A stretch of 59,114 nt of DNA from Candidatus Cloacimonadota bacterium (GCA_023137125.1 JAGLPW010000009.1:1-59114), one strand, 5' to 3'. Counted from the stretch's first letter, positions 46,352-55,781 are shown. Notes: a model not told the origin generated them from the letters alone. Numbers and translations: made by a program.

Positions 46352-46931
46352 AATCTATTCTCCTTCCATAAACCTTTTCATACTTACAATAAAGACAGCA
46401 TTATGTCCAGTACTATTTATTATAACTCTTACGAAATTTACGCTGGATCGTATGTATAAACCTCTGTCATTACGAAACTGAACCTGGACGGCATATCATC
46501 CACATAAGTTCTTGCTTTTACCGTAGTGGTCACTGTAAAATGTCAGAAGGTTTGTAATTTTATAACAAACCCATACCACAATTCCATTCTCAATAAAATG
46601 ACAAACTAAAGATACTTTTTCATTCTCACTAGAATGAAAAATAACGGACATACAACTGACACTTTTTCGCACTTTTTCCAAATAAAATGACAAACCTGTT
46701 TTCGGAGCTTATTTTCTCTTAAGTCTTTATTGTTTAATTAGTCAGCTGCTTTTTTTAAGCTTCTTTGTATTAAGAAAAACCACTAACCACCCCATATTGA
46801 TTGTAAGAAGTTTTCTACTTGACTTAAAAGAAATTTTTCATTTTTTAGAATCGAAGAGCATTTGAAAGAATGTTGCTAAAATTATTGAAGTGAGATATTA
46901 GAATAGATCGGAAAGATAAAAGGAGTGTATT
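46352..46931. repeat. Intergenic region with hairpin repeat copies
   Basis: About 580 bases without a gene. Between 46540 and 46705 it has several diverged copies of the dispersed repeat (ACAAACCCATACCACAATTC, CATTCTCAATAAAATGACAA, TTTTTCATTCTCACTAGAAT). The 65-codon minus ORF of the track is a translation of these repeats. The remaining sequence shows nothing recognisable apart from the AAAAGGAGTG site of the next gene. Confidence 0.6.
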
Positions 46932-47294
46932 ATGAAGACTAAAAGATTAATTATTGCAACAATATTTGGTGTAATATTTGGATTTGTATGTTATGGCTTG
47001 GCATCAAATGGACAAAATGAATTCTCACAAATTTTGGCTTTAAATATTATTCTTGGTAGAACACTTATTGGTTTTGGAATTGGAATAAGTCGTTTTTCTT
47101 TTAAACATTGGTCATTGCATGGATTACTTATGGGACTGATTTTTAGTTTGCCTGCTGGTTTTGGTGCTATGTTAAGCCCTGAAAATCCGGAGTTTAGTAA
47201 AATTATGATGCTTACTTCAACCATTATAATGGGAATGATCTACGGTTTTCTAATTGAATTCATAACATCTGTTTTATTTAAAGCAAAGCAATAA
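46932..47294 (+). CDS. Small membrane protein, unknown
   Basis: A 120-residue protein with four hydrophobic segments (LIIATIFGVIFGFVCYGLA, LNIILGRTLIGFGIGI, LHGLLMGLIFSLPAGFGAML, LTSTIIMGMIYGFLIEFI). AAAAGGAGTGTATT precedes the ATG. The glycine-rich helices suggest packing in an oligomer. No family was recognised. Confidence 0.72.
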   Translation: MKTKRLIIATIFGVIFGFVCYGLASNGQNEFSQILALNIILGRTLIGFGIGISRFSFKHWSLHGLLMGLIFSLPAGFGAMLSPENPEFSKIMMLTSTIIMGMIYGFLIEFITSVLFKAKQ

Positions 47295-47387
47295 TATTAG
47301 AGATTAAAATGATTTTGATGAAGTAATTAAATGTTCAACTTAGTCTCGCAAACTTATGGGACTATTGTTGTGACAAAGGAGAGAAAG

Positions 47388-48656
47388 ATGAAACAAACAT
47401 TAGTCTTATTTTTTATCTTATTAAGTTTTACATGTTTATTCGCCCAGAATTACAGCCTTGATTTTGACGGTGTTGATGATTATGTTGAGATTATAGATGC
47501 TCCGGAATTAAATCCTACTAATGCGATTACTGTAGAAGCCTGGATTAAAATGGAGAGTTATTATGATCTATCCACAATTGTTGCAAAAGATGATTGGTCT
47601 ATTGCAGAATCGGGATATGTTTTAAGAATTGATAATTATTCAAATATCAATACACCACAATTTCAAATTGGTTCTTATGGTTGGTTCTCGGTTAATGCAC
47701 CACAAGGAAGTATTCCTAATGATGTGTGGACACATGTTGCTGGAACATTTGATGGTAGTTTTTTAAAAATATACATAAATGGAGTGGAAGCTGGAAGTGC
47801 TCCCTTCTCAGGATCGATCGTAACAGCCCCGTGCAGTTTCTATATCGGTGGTCATCATAACAACTATGTTAACAGGCAATGGGATGGACTTGTTGATGAA
47901 GTTCGTTTATGGAATGTTTGTAGGACTGAGAGTGAAATATTGTTGAATATGGAGAATCCATTAACCGGATCTGAAACAGGTTTAATTGGTCTCTGGAGAT
48001 TGCAAGAAGGTTCTGGGTCTATAGCTTTTGATCTAACAGCAAATGCATTTGATGGAATGATCTATGGAGCTCAGTGGGTCGAAGGATATCCTATGACACC
48101 AGACGATGGTTCAGTTAGCGGATTGGTCTTGGAAGACCTAACCTGGTTACCTATAGAAAACGCTATTGTAACAATAGGGGAATATGAAACTACAACTTTT
48201 GAAGATGGAAGTTACACTATTGATGTTTCTCCGGGAGTATATCAACTTACCTGCGAGCATGATGATTATCAGCTTTACATTCATCCTGATAGTGTAATAG
48301 TTGAATCTAATCTTATTACAGAAATAAATATAAACCTTACACCTCTTATTGGCTCTGGAAACACTACTTTACCACATGTCACAGAACTAAAATGTAATTA
48401 TCCTAATCCTTTTAATCCTACTACATCTATTTCTTTTTCAATACCTGAAAAAAGTAACGTAGAATTGACGATCTTCAACATAAGGGGACAAAAGGTTAAG
48501 ACACTTGTTAATTCTAACCTGGTTCAAGGTAATCATTCTATTATTTGGAATGGAATTGATGAATTAAATAAACCTGTTAGTTCAGGTGTCTATTTCTACA
48601 AATTGAATGTAAATGGTAAAACAAAAGGCAGAAAGAAAATGCTTCTCCTTAAGTAA
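47388..48656 (+). CDS. Secreted LamG-domain protein with sorting domain
   Basis: ATG 47388 follows AAAGGAGAGAAAG and begins a signal peptide (KQTLVLFFILLSFTCLFAQ); the track start at 47331 is too early. The 422-residue protein has a LamG/concanavalin-like domain at about residues 22-235 (LDFDGVDDYVEI, AITVEAWIKM, NDVWTHVAGTFDG, GLVDEVRLWNV), a carboxypeptidase regulatory-like domain at 243-325 (SGLVLEDLTWLPIENAIV), and the sorting module ([15 protein letters not shown]). It is probably a surface glycan-binding protein. A terminator follows 10 bases after the stop. Confidence 0.88.
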   Translation: MKQTLVLFFILLSFTCLFAQNYSLDFDGVDDYVEIIDAPELNPTNAITVEAWIKMESYYDLSTIVAKDDWSIAESGYVLRIDNYSNINTPQFQIGSYGWFSVNAPQGSIPNDVWTHVAGTFDGSFLKIYINGVEAGSAPFSGSIVTAPCSFYIGGHHNNYVNRQWDGLVDEVRLWNVCRTESEILLNMENPLTGSETGLIGLWRLQEGSGSIAFDLTANAFDGMIYGAQWVEGYPMTPDDGSVSGLVLEDLTWLPIENAIVTIGEYETTTFEDGSYTIDVSPGVYQLTCEHDDYQLYIHPDSVIVESNLITEININLTPLIGSGNTTLPHVTELKCNYPNPFNPTTSISFSIPEKSNVELTIFNIRGQKVKTLVNSNLVQGNHSIIWNGIDELNKPVSSGVYFYKLNVNGKTKGRKKMLLLK

Positions 48657-48665
48657 CACAACAAA

Positions 48666-48699
48666 TCCAGCTTGAGTAATTCTCAGGCTGGATTTTATT
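48666..48699 (+). terminator. Rho-independent terminator after the LamG gene
   Basis: TCCAGCTTGAG pairs with CTCAGGCTGGA (one G-T) around TAATT, followed by TTTTATTTT. Confidence 0.83.
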
Positions 48700-48738
48700 T
48701 TATATACGATTCATTCGATACTTTTTTCTACTAAAAAA

Positions 48739-48825
48739 AAAATGCCAAACCGCTGCAACAATTTATTCAGAAATGCCAAACCCCTGCAACTTTTCCATTA
48801 TCAATAGAATGACAAACCTGTTTTT
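48739..48825. repeat. Copies of the dispersed hairpin repeat
   Basis: AATGCCAAACCGCTGCAACA, AATGCCAAACCCCTGCAACT and AATAGAATGACAAACCTG occur in sequence within about 80 bases. This variant has GCCAAAC in place of GACAAAC. Confidence 0.7.
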
Positions 48826-48869
48826 AGAGTTCAGTAACTCGTAAGTTTCAATTATTTCTTTCTATCACT

Positions 48870-49427
48870 CTATTTCTTTAATTTCACTGCAGTACCGTAG
48901 GCCAAAAACTCAGCTGCACTTCCAACAACGCTGGTTGTCATATAGCGCAAATTGATGATAGCATCAGCACCCAGTTCTTCAGCCTGGGTGATCATTCGAT
49001 CTGTGGCGACCTTGCGAGCTTTTCCCATCATCGCTGTGTACTCAATTAGTTCACCACCAAGAACCAGCCGCACTAAAGCAGAGAGGTCGTTACCTAGCCA
49101 GATAGCATAAATAGTGTGTCCTTTTACCAGACCCAATATCTCCTTGATTTCCATACCGGGAATATCTGAAGAGTTCATGAGTAAAATTCGGGATTGGGCT
49201 ACAGTGGAAGGGATTTCCTTTAAAGATGTCTTGATTTTCTTCTGTTCCAAAGCCACTGTAATTAGAACCAGAAGGATTCCACCCATTAAACTGAAAACTG
49301 CTATTCTTAACCACAGGGGGATAATCGGATCAACTGATACAATCACTGCCCAAATTATTCCTGCAAATATTGCTATGAAAAGTCCCAACACAAAAGCCAG
49401 AGAACCTAATAATCGAAGTATTTTCAT
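48870..49427 (-). CDS. UPF0145 (YbjQ-like) protein with N-terminal membrane anchor
   Basis: A 185-residue protein. The first ~60 residues hold two membrane segments (LGSLAFVLGLFIAIFAGIIW, LRIAVFSLMGGILLVLITV), an extension absent from the ~107-residue YbjQ of E. coli. Residues 80-185 are the UPF0145 domain: PGMEIKEILGLVKGHTI, ARKVATDRMITQAEELGADA and a YGTAVKL end. The biochemical role of the family is unsettled (a pentameric fold; heavy-metal-binding annotation is by name only). GGAGGAATT precedes the ATG. Confidence 0.88.
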   Translation of the reverse strand: MKILRLLGSLAFVLGLFIAIFAGIIWAVIVSVDPIIPLWLRIAVFSLMGGILLVLITVALEQKKIKTSLKEIPSTVAQSRILLMNSSDIPGMEIKEILGLVKGHTIYAIWLGNDLSALVRLVLGGELIEYTAMMGKARKVATDRMITQAEELGADAIINLRYMTTSVVGSAAEFLAYGTAVKLKK

Positions 49428-49793
49428 AATTCCTCCTTTTCTTCTATTTGCATGCCCAAATTTGCATTATTGAAATTTAAGAGTCAATTATTAAATAATT
49501 TTGTAATGTTATTTATTTTATGTTTTATGATAAACTTTCTACCACTCTTATAGTAACCATACATTTTTTTTAGCTTGACTCAAATGCAATAAAAAGAGCT
49601 TTTTAAATTTGAACTAGAAATTGATAATTAATATCGCAAATGACGAAATTGAAATGTAAACCGTGAACATAAGAATACTGATCTTAACCTACCGGGACTG
49701 ATGATGGTGGGGTGGATGTGACCTGCTAACAAGCGGCTGTATTAGACGCGGTGAGTTTCATTCGTTAGATAAATTGTTCTCAAAGGAGGTAAG
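49428..49793. other. Intergenic region with an attC-like site
   Basis: A 366-base region without a gene. The first 230 bases are AT-rich and featureless to me. Its last 100 bases carry the attC-like element described separately, directly upstream of the ribosome site (AAAGGAGGTAAG) of the 49794 gene. Confidence 0.45.
49725..49770. repeat. attC-like recombination site candidate
   Basis: GCTAAC at one end and GTTAGAT at the other are inverted, and the second fits the integron core GTTRRRY. Between them is AAGCGGCTGTATTAGACGCG GTGAGTTTCATTC (33 bases). The inner arms are not clearly complementary, unlike known attC sites, so this is only a candidate. A related GAAGCGCATTATACACGGTG lies upstream of the first small gene near 42032. 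Confidence 0.35.
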
Positions 49794-50516
49794 ATGGGTG
49801 AACAAACATACACCTTATTATCAATAGTGTTGGTACCACTCATAGCAGGTTTGTTTGGTATAACCAACACAATAATTACGCTCCGAGCAAAAAGAAAAGA
49901 AAAAGTCGTTATCGAACGTACCAATGAGGGGAAATCTAAACCTACCGAATCCATTTCTTATAAAGGACGTTCCCGTATGTTACTATTAGTTGTTTTAATT
50001 GGTGTCTTTGCTGTAATTGGCTATTTCATCGGAAATGCGACAAAAAAGTCGCCATCCATAATTAAACTTTATAATGAGAAGGAACGGAGCTCTATCTCAA
50101 AAGAAGAAATTACGAAGATAAACGAACAGATCCATGAAATAGAGCATGATAGAGCGCATATAATTGAACAATCAACATTGCCGGATGACGAACAACCAAT
50201 GTTGTCAGAGTCGGAGAGAGAAGAGATGATACATAATTATAATGTAAGGATGGATCAGTTGACAATGCAAAGAGCTGAATATAAAGAAATCGGAGGACTA
50301 GAAAATAAGGATCAGAGAATCCAAAATCTACATAAAGAGATAGAACTTAATGGAAATGAGCAAAGTGAAATAGAGTCCAAAATTAATGACTTGATGCCTC
50401 ATATAGAGACAGATCCAGATGCGCAAAAAGGGATCGAACAGTTCAATAGAGAAATTAAATTACTTCAACAGAAAATGGGCGATATGGAGCGTGAACTTGA
50501 ACATCTACTCGACTAA
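49794..50516 (+). CDS. Membrane protein with long coiled coil
   Basis: A 240-residue protein with two membrane helices (LLSIVLVPLIAGLFGITNTII and MLLLVVLIGVFAVIGYFIG) separated by a basic loop, then about 160 charged residues in coiled-coil pattern (KDQRIQNLHKEIELNGNEQS, REIKLLQQKMGDMERELEHL). AAAGGAGGTAAG precedes the ATG. No family was recognised; it resembles small membrane sensors of accessory islands in layout only. Confidence 0.72.
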   Translation: MGEQTYTLLSIVLVPLIAGLFGITNTIITLRAKRKEKVVIERTNEGKSKPTESISYKGRSRMLLLVVLIGVFAVIGYFIGNATKKSPSIIKLYNEKERSSISKEEITKINEQIHEIEHDRAHIIEQSTLPDDEQPMLSESEREEMIHNYNVRMDQLTMQRAEYKEIGGLENKDQRIQNLHKEIELNGNEQSEIESKINDLMPHIETDPDAQKGIEQFNREIKLLQQKMGDMERELEHLLD

Positions 50517-50553
50517 CATCATTAATCAGTGACTGGATGACTATGAGACTTCG

Positions 50554-50703
50554 ATGCATGGTCAAATTGACTCAGAAAGTAGAATCCCAATATCAAAAGA
50601 ACTTGGTGATTTAGAATCTATAATTGAATACACACTGAAGAGAACATATTCTAATGAAAGATTAAACGGATTCGAAAGTATAAGATTAATAAATAATAAG
50701 TAG
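50554..50703 (+). pseudogene. Small ORF or C-terminal gene fragment
   Basis: A 49-codon frame (HGQIDSESRIPISKELGDLE ... GFESIRLINNK) that is open for nine more codons upstream without a start (LDDYETSMHG). No ribosome site is seen. The composition is protein-like, so it may be the tail of a deleted gene in this accessory stretch. Confidence 0.35.
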
Positions 50704-50729
50704 GCGTAATGTTGTATCTATCTTATTAT

Positions 50730-50800
50730 TGATAAAATGACAAACTAAAGACACTTTTTCATTCTCAATAGAATGACAAATCCCTGCCACAATTCATCAT
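50730..50800. repeat. Copies of the dispersed hairpin repeat
   Basis: AAAATGACAAACTAAAGACA, CATTCTCAATAGAATG (an inverted repeat with six-base arms) and ATGACAAATCCCTGCCACAA follow each other between two genes. Confidence 0.75.
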
Positions 50801-50938
50801 ATTAATTTAAATATACTATTATTAATAACTTGACATGAATATTTATTAATTGGTTTATACAAAATGTGATATGTTTTTTTCAATAATTGATTAATGACCT
50901 GAAGAAACATGTGAGATTTTGTTTTTTGGAGGGGCTTT

Positions 50939-53137
50939 ATGAAACAAATTCTAATCATTATGTTTTCATTAGTATTAACCTTTGTTTACGCAACCATCAT
51001 CAATGTTCCTGGCGACCAACTAACAATACAAGCAGGCATAAATGCCGCAGCAAACAGTGATACAGTGCTTGTACAACCAGAAACTTATGATGAGAACATT
51101 AACTTTAACGGAAAACTCATTACAGTTGCATCGCTATTTCTAAACACTCAGGACTCAACTTATATTTCTTCAACAACTATTGATGGGTCTAGTAGTGGTA
51201 GTGTTGTAACGTTTAATAATAGTGAGAGTTCTTCTTCAATATTATGCGGATTCACTATTACAAATGGTTCTGCTGGTTTTGGTGGTGGAATTTACTGTAA
51301 TAGTAATTCCAGTCCAAGTTTAGATAATTTAACAATATCAGATAATTCTGCATCTAGTGGAGGTGGACTTTACTGTAATAGTAATTCCAGTCCAAGTCTA
51401 CAGAGTGTTACAATATCAGGTAACTCTGCTTCTAATGGTGGTGGGATTTACTGTGTTTCTTCTAGTCCAAGTTTGAAGAATGTAACAATAACAGCCAATA
51501 CAGGCAGTAATCATGGTGGTGGGATTTACTGTAATCTTTCCAGTCCAAGTTTGGAGAATGTAACAATATCAGATAATATTGTTACTATATATGACGGTGG
51601 TGGAATCTGGTGTAATCTTTCCAATCCAATTCTAAATTGTGTAGTAATATCAGATAATTCAGCATATATGTATGGTGGTGGGATTTACTGTGATTCTTCA
51701 AGTCCGAGTTTAGAGAATGTAACTATAACAGAAAATAATGCTGGTTGGTATGGTGGTGGGATTTTATGTTTTGATAATTCCAGTCCAAGTTTGATCAATT
51801 CAATCATGTGGGATGATTCACCCGAAGAGATAAGTATTGCTTCTGGTTCAGTTACTGCAACATATTCGGATATAGAAGGTGGTTGGACAGGTACCGGTAA
51901 TATTAATAGCGATCCCTTATTTATAAATGCCGGTAATGGAGATTACCACCTGCAGTCAACTTCTCCATGTATCGATGCAGGAGATCCGGCATCAACATTA
52001 GATCCTGACGGCACAAGAGCAGATATGGGAGCATTATTTTATGATCAATCTGCTAATGCCGGAACAGGTTCGGGAACATCAACAGATGGAGAGTTAGTAG
52101 TAATTGATGTTATTCCTATTGATTTTGGTAATGGTTTTATAGATCCTGATGTTACTTTTGATCCCGATACTGGTCCTGTTACTGTGGACGTTGTTGTAAG
52201 CAATGCAGTTCAAGTTGGCACTCCTCCACCAAATCCCGGTAATGTTGCCCTATCTTATGCTTTAACTTTTACTGGAACTACAGCACAGACATTTCACATG
52301 ATCCTAAGTTATAGCGGATATAGCGGCACTCCAGCCTATATTGCATGGTGGAATGGCTCTGTATGGCAAGTTCCAGATGCTGTAGTATTTACTTCTCCTG
52401 AAGTTAGTTTTGATATTACACCAGCATCAGATAGATCAGGTGGTGAAATTGAAAAAGGATTAATAGAAGGATTACGAGATGGTACTTTTGAGTTTATCTT
52501 AGGAGATGATAATCCGCTCCCCGTAAATCTCTCTGCATTCTATGCGCTTTATTTTAATGGAACTCCAACTCTTTATTGGACAACCCAATCAGAGGAAAAT
52601 AATGAATATTGGAATGTTTACAGGGGAACAAGTGATAACTTTGCCCAAGCTATTTGGCTTAATGCAGGAAATCCTATTCCAGGCAATGGAACTATAAATA
52701 CTCCATCAGATTATATCTATGTTGATACTGCACCGGTTATCCAGAATACTACCTACTGGTACTGGATAGAAGATATATCATTAGATGGAGAATCGGGAAT
52801 TCATGAACCCATTACACTTGATATTCCATTTGACGAAACACCACCAACTCCTGATTTTTATGGACTGCATCAGAATTATCCAAATCCATTTAACCCAAGC
52901 ACCTCGATCAGTTTTGCACTTGAAGAAGAAAGCAATGTAGAGGTCATTGTCTACAATATAAAAGGTGAAAAAATCAAAACGATATTCAATGATCAAGTGT
53001 ATGCAGATCAAATTCAAATTGTTGTCTGGGACGGAAAGGATGTAACCGGCAAACAAGTTTCATCAGGAATCTATCTCTACAAACTTAATGTAAATGGTAA
53101 TATTGAAGCAGTTAAGAAATGCGTGCTAGTAAAATGA
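50939..53137 (+). CDS. Secreted parallel beta-helix protein with sorting domain
   Basis: A 732-residue protein with a signal peptide (QILIIMFSLVLTFVYA). Residues about 20-300 are a right-handed beta-helix built of about eight GGGIYC-type repeats (for example GGGIYCNSNSSPSLDN, NVTISDN), as in polymorphic outer-membrane proteins. The segment SPCIDAGDPASTLDPDGTRA closes the helix. Then come a beta domain, an LPVNLSAFYAL ... WTTQSEENNEYW module typical of sorted proteins, and the sorting domain ([15 protein letters not shown] ... KKCVLVK). TTGGAGGGGCTTT precedes the ATG. It is likely a surface adhesin or glycan-acting protein. Confidence 0.88.
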   Translation: MKQILIIMFSLVLTFVYATIINVPGDQLTIQAGINAAANSDTVLVQPETYDENINFNGKLITVASLFLNTQDSTYISSTTIDGSSSGSVVTFNNSESSSSILCGFTITNGSAGFGGGIYCNSNSSPSLDNLTISDNSASSGGGLYCNSNSSPSLQSVTISGNSASNGGGIYCVSSSPSLKNVTITANTGSNHGGGIYCNLSSPSLENVTISDNIVTIYDGGGIWCNLSNPILNCVVISDNSAYMYGGGIYCDSSSPSLENVTITENNAGWYGGGILCFDNSSPSLINSIMWDDSPEEISIASGSVTATYSDIEGGWTGTGNINSDPLFINAGNGDYHLQSTSPCIDAGDPASTLDPDGTRADMGALFYDQSANAGTGSGTSTDGELVVIDVIPIDFGNGFIDPDVTFDPDTGPVTVDVVVSNAVQVGTPPPNPGNVALSYALTFTGTTAQTFHMILSYSGYSGTPAYIAWWNGSVWQVPDAVVFTSPEVSFDITPASDRSGGEIEKGLIEGLRDGTFEFILGDDNPLPVNLSAFYALYFNGTPTLYWTTQSEENNEYWNVYRGTSDNFAQAIWLNAGNPIPGNGTINTPSDYIYVDTAPVIQNTTYWYWIEDISLDGESGIHEPITLDIPFDETPPTPDFYGLHQNYPNPFNPSTSISFALEEESNVEVIVYNIKGEKIKTIFNDQVYADQIQIVVWDGKDVTGKQVSSGIYLYKLNVNGNIEAVKKCVLVK

Positions 53138-53179
53138 CAAATCTTCTGTCATTTGATCGCATTTCTTTGTGCCAGCAGG

Positions 53180-54025
53180 TTACATTTTTGCTAATGCATC
53201 GATAATTTCCGAGCAACCTCCATCGCGTATATAATTGGCATGGTCTTCGATATTCTCAAATTTGCGTCCTACTATTGCCGAGCACTCGAATTCGTAATCG
53301 GAGCTTTTTAAAAATTTTTCTATCAATTCAGCAATTTCGGGATCGTTAAAATCAATTTTACTATCTGGCTCTTTTCCTTTATTGATCCCGTGGATCCATA
53401 TTGCTGCACCCAGTGCTCCACAGCCACCACCGCATAAACCAATTCCACCGGCAAAACCTGCTGCCATTACCGTTTGCAGTTCGGAAGCACCCATCTTCTC
53501 AGCCAATACTGCTGCACAACTTACCGGAGGAGAAGGAGCTTTGGTATTTTTTTCCGAAAGAACTGTGTTTATCTCTTTTAATGCTATCTTGGCAAATTTT
53601 GCCGACATGCGCATACAGCCAATTGTCTTACCTTTTATTAAGAAAACATAGATCATTTTCATTGTTGATGAAGATTTATCTATATCAGTAATCTCGAAAC
53701 AATCAATCTCCCCACTGTTGGCGTGGAAGGCTTTTACAAGCCTCTGAGCCGCAGTAATCGCTTTGGCTTCAGTTTGTGGTCCCGGGCCATAAAGTCTAAA
53801 CGCTTGTGCTCCTGCAGCAAGGGTAGCGCCCCAGATCATGCCGCACTGGTAGCCATTTTGCATGATTCCACCTGCCAAGGGTATGGAGGCGTGCTCTTCG
53901 AGCTCTAATGGATAATCAAATGCCTGGTCGAGAACTCCCGCCAAAGCTGCTGATCAGGCTCCTTCTTTAAGAAATGTACGTATTGTTCCTATCGTTGATA
54001 TCTTGTTTTTTGATCTAGTCTTCAT
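53180..54025 (-). CDS. C_GCAxxG_C_C family redox protein, probable selenoprotein (Sec24 encoded by UGA)
   Basis: The track starts at TTG 53944 and calls 254 residues, but an in-frame extension reaches ATG 54025, which has GGAGGAAAC upstream. The only interruption is a TGA at 53956-53954. Read as selenocysteine, the 281-residue protein starts MKTRSKNKISTIG and has Sec24 in LKEGA-U-SAALAGVL, then CGMIWG (Cys61), Cys109 and Cys137. This is the C-GCAxxG-C-C series with the first Cys replaced by Sec. The second half repeats the pattern with cysteine (PVSCAAVLAEKMG, GLCGGGCGALG), an internal duplication. A SECIS-like hairpin follows the UGA. The family is a predicted redox group without a settled reaction. 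A disabled gene is the alternative, but the conserved flanks argue against it. Confidence 0.8.
53923..53946 (-). promoter_or_regulatory. SECIS-like hairpin downstream of the UGA
   Basis: On the mRNA, CUUUGGCGGG and CUCGACCAGG pair (CGGG/CUCG, GG/CC, CUU/AGG, with one bulged base on each side) around an AGUU loop. The loop starts 17 bases after the UGA and has G as its second base. Bacterial SECIS elements, as I recall, have a G among the first two loop bases and lie about 16-37 bases from the UGA. Confidence 0.65.
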
Positions 54026-54251
54026 GTTTCCTCCAATGTTCCTTCACATAATCTAAATATTTACAGCTATCAATATTGACGGTTCTGGCTTGTCAAATTA
54101 TTTTAAGAATGGTTGATTAAGTTTAATCACTAAATATTTTTCATTATTAATATTAGAATATGCCTTCTTCTATCCAAAATTTTTCTCAATAATAAAAAAA
54201 ACTTGCAGTAATTAAAGCATTTAATTGTCTAATAATTTTAGTGAGGTCGAA
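54026..54251. other. Divergent intergenic region between the selenoprotein-type and DUF1566 genes
   Basis: About 226 AT-rich bases; it must contain promoters for both genes, but no boxes stand out. Confidence 0.4.
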
Positions 54252-55781
54252 ATGAAAAAAATTATACTATTACTGTTTGTTTTGTTTAGTTTAGTTACAC
54301 TTCTTGTAGCCGAGCAAACTTTCCCTATAATCGATACGGAACAAATCTTGTGCTATGACGACTTTGATGAGATCACTCCGCCTGATCAGGGAGAACCATT
54401 TTATGGACAGGATGCACAAAATGATGGAATTCAACCGCTCTATCAGGACAATAATGATGGTTCAGTGCTAGATTTAAACTCCGACCTTATGTGGCAGCAG
54501 AATCTCTTCGAAAACAAACTGACTTATGACGAAGCTGTGGCTGGTGCAGATACATTTAACCTGGCAGGATATGATGATTGGCGACTGCCCACTATCAAAG
54601 AATCTTATTCTCTAATCATGTTCGACGGTCTTGATCCCAGTGGCTGGAACGGTTCTATTGAAGATCTTATTCCCTTTATTGACATCAATTTTTTTGAATT
54701 TGCTTATGGTGACACATTAGAAGGAGAAAGGATCATCGATGCTCAATATGCAAGCAGCACAGAATACGTGAGTACTACTATGTTTGGTGACTTCACGATC
54801 TTTGGAGTAAATTTTGCTGATGGAAGGATAAAAGGCTATGGCACTGTTATGCCGGGACCTAATGGAGGAGATAAGAAATTTGAAGTGCGTTATGTTCGCC
54901 TGGCAGAAGATTATGGGATCAACGATTTTGTAGATAATGAAGATAATACTGTTTCCGATAACAGCACTAATTTGATGTGGTGCAAGAATGACAGCAATGA
55001 AGCCCTGAACTGGGAGGAAGCTTTGGGATGGGTAGAGCAGAAGAATCAAGATAATTATCTGGGCTATAACGACTGGAGGTTGCCAAACATTAAAGAACTG
55101 CAAAGCATTGTAGATTATACTCGTTCTCCGGATTTTTCTAACTCAGCAGCACTTGATCCTGTTTTCAATATTACTTCTATCATCAATGCTGGTGGTGAAA
55201 CCGATTATCCATATTTTTGGAGCAGTACAACACACGCAAACATGACAAATGGTAGTTATGCTTCTTACGTTGCTTTTGGCAGAGCTTTGGGTTGGATGGA
55301 AGAACCACCAAATTCTGGAAATTATCAACTCTTGGATGTGCATGGAGCCGGTTCACAGCGCAGCGATCCTAAACAGGGTGATCCCGGGAATTTTCCATAT
55401 GGTCATGGACCGCAGGGTGATGTGATTAGAATTTACAATTATGTACGTTTAGTTAGAGATTTTACACTAACCAGTTCACAAAATGATATTCCGGAAACAG
55501 AAAGTATCCAACTACAACAAAACTCACCTAATCCTTTCAATCCTTCTACAACAATTTCTTTCTCTATTCCCCAAGAGAGTTATGTTGAATTTACCATTTT
55601 CAATATCAAAGGTCAAAAAGTTAAAACTCTTGTTAATTCAAACTTGAATAAAGGTATCCATACAGTTATTTGGAATGGAGATGATGAATTAAATGAACCT
55701 GTAAGTTCTGGTATATATCTGTACAAAATGAATGTAGATGGTAAAGCTGAAGCAGTGAAGAAATGTTTGCTGTTGAAATGA
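54252..55781 (+). CDS. Secreted DUF1566 (Lcl C-terminal-like) protein with sorting domain
   Basis: ATG 54252 follows GTGAGGTCGAA and begins a signal peptide (KKIILLLFVLFSLVTLLVAE); the track start 54225 is upstream of it. The 509-residue protein has two DUF1566 domains, recognised by DLNSDLMWQQN ... YDDWRLPTIKE and DNSTNLMWCKN ... YNDWRLPNIKEL. The C-terminus is the sorting module ([15 protein letters not shown] ... KKCLLLK). DUF1566 is often found in surface proteins and resembles C-type lectin/FGE-like folds; the ligand is unknown. Hairpin repeat copies start right at its TGA stop. Confidence 0.86.
   Translation: MKKIILLLFVLFSLVTLLVAEQTFPIIDTEQILCYDDFDEITPPDQGEPFYGQDAQNDGIQPLYQDNNDGSVLDLNSDLMWQQNLFENKLTYDEAVAGADTFNLAGYDDWRLPTIKESYSLIMFDGLDPSGWNGSIEDLIPFIDINFFEFAYGDTLEGERIIDAQYASSTEYVSTTMFGDFTIFGVNFADGRIKGYGTVMPGPNGGDKKFEVRYVRLAEDYGINDFVDNEDNTVSDNSTNLMWCKNDSNEALNWEEALGWVEQKNQDNYLGYNDWRLPNIKELQSIVDYTRSPDFSNSAALDPVFNITSIINAGGETDYPYFWSSTTHANMTNGSYASYVAFGRALGWMEEPPNSGNYQLLDVHGAGSQRSDPKQGDPGNFPYGHGPQGDVIRIYNYVRLVRDFTLTSSQNDIPETESIQLQQNSPNPFNPSTTISFSIPQESYVEFTIFNIKGQKVKTLVNSNLNKGIHTVIWNGDDELNEPVSSGIYLYKMNVDGKAEAVKKCLLLK

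Noticed and set aside
46496-46693. 65-codon minus-strand ORF and its look-alike at 55613-55831 (both with SVxFHSxENEK and VCHF)
   Set aside because: The shared peptides come from translating the dispersed hairpin repeat, not from homologous genes.
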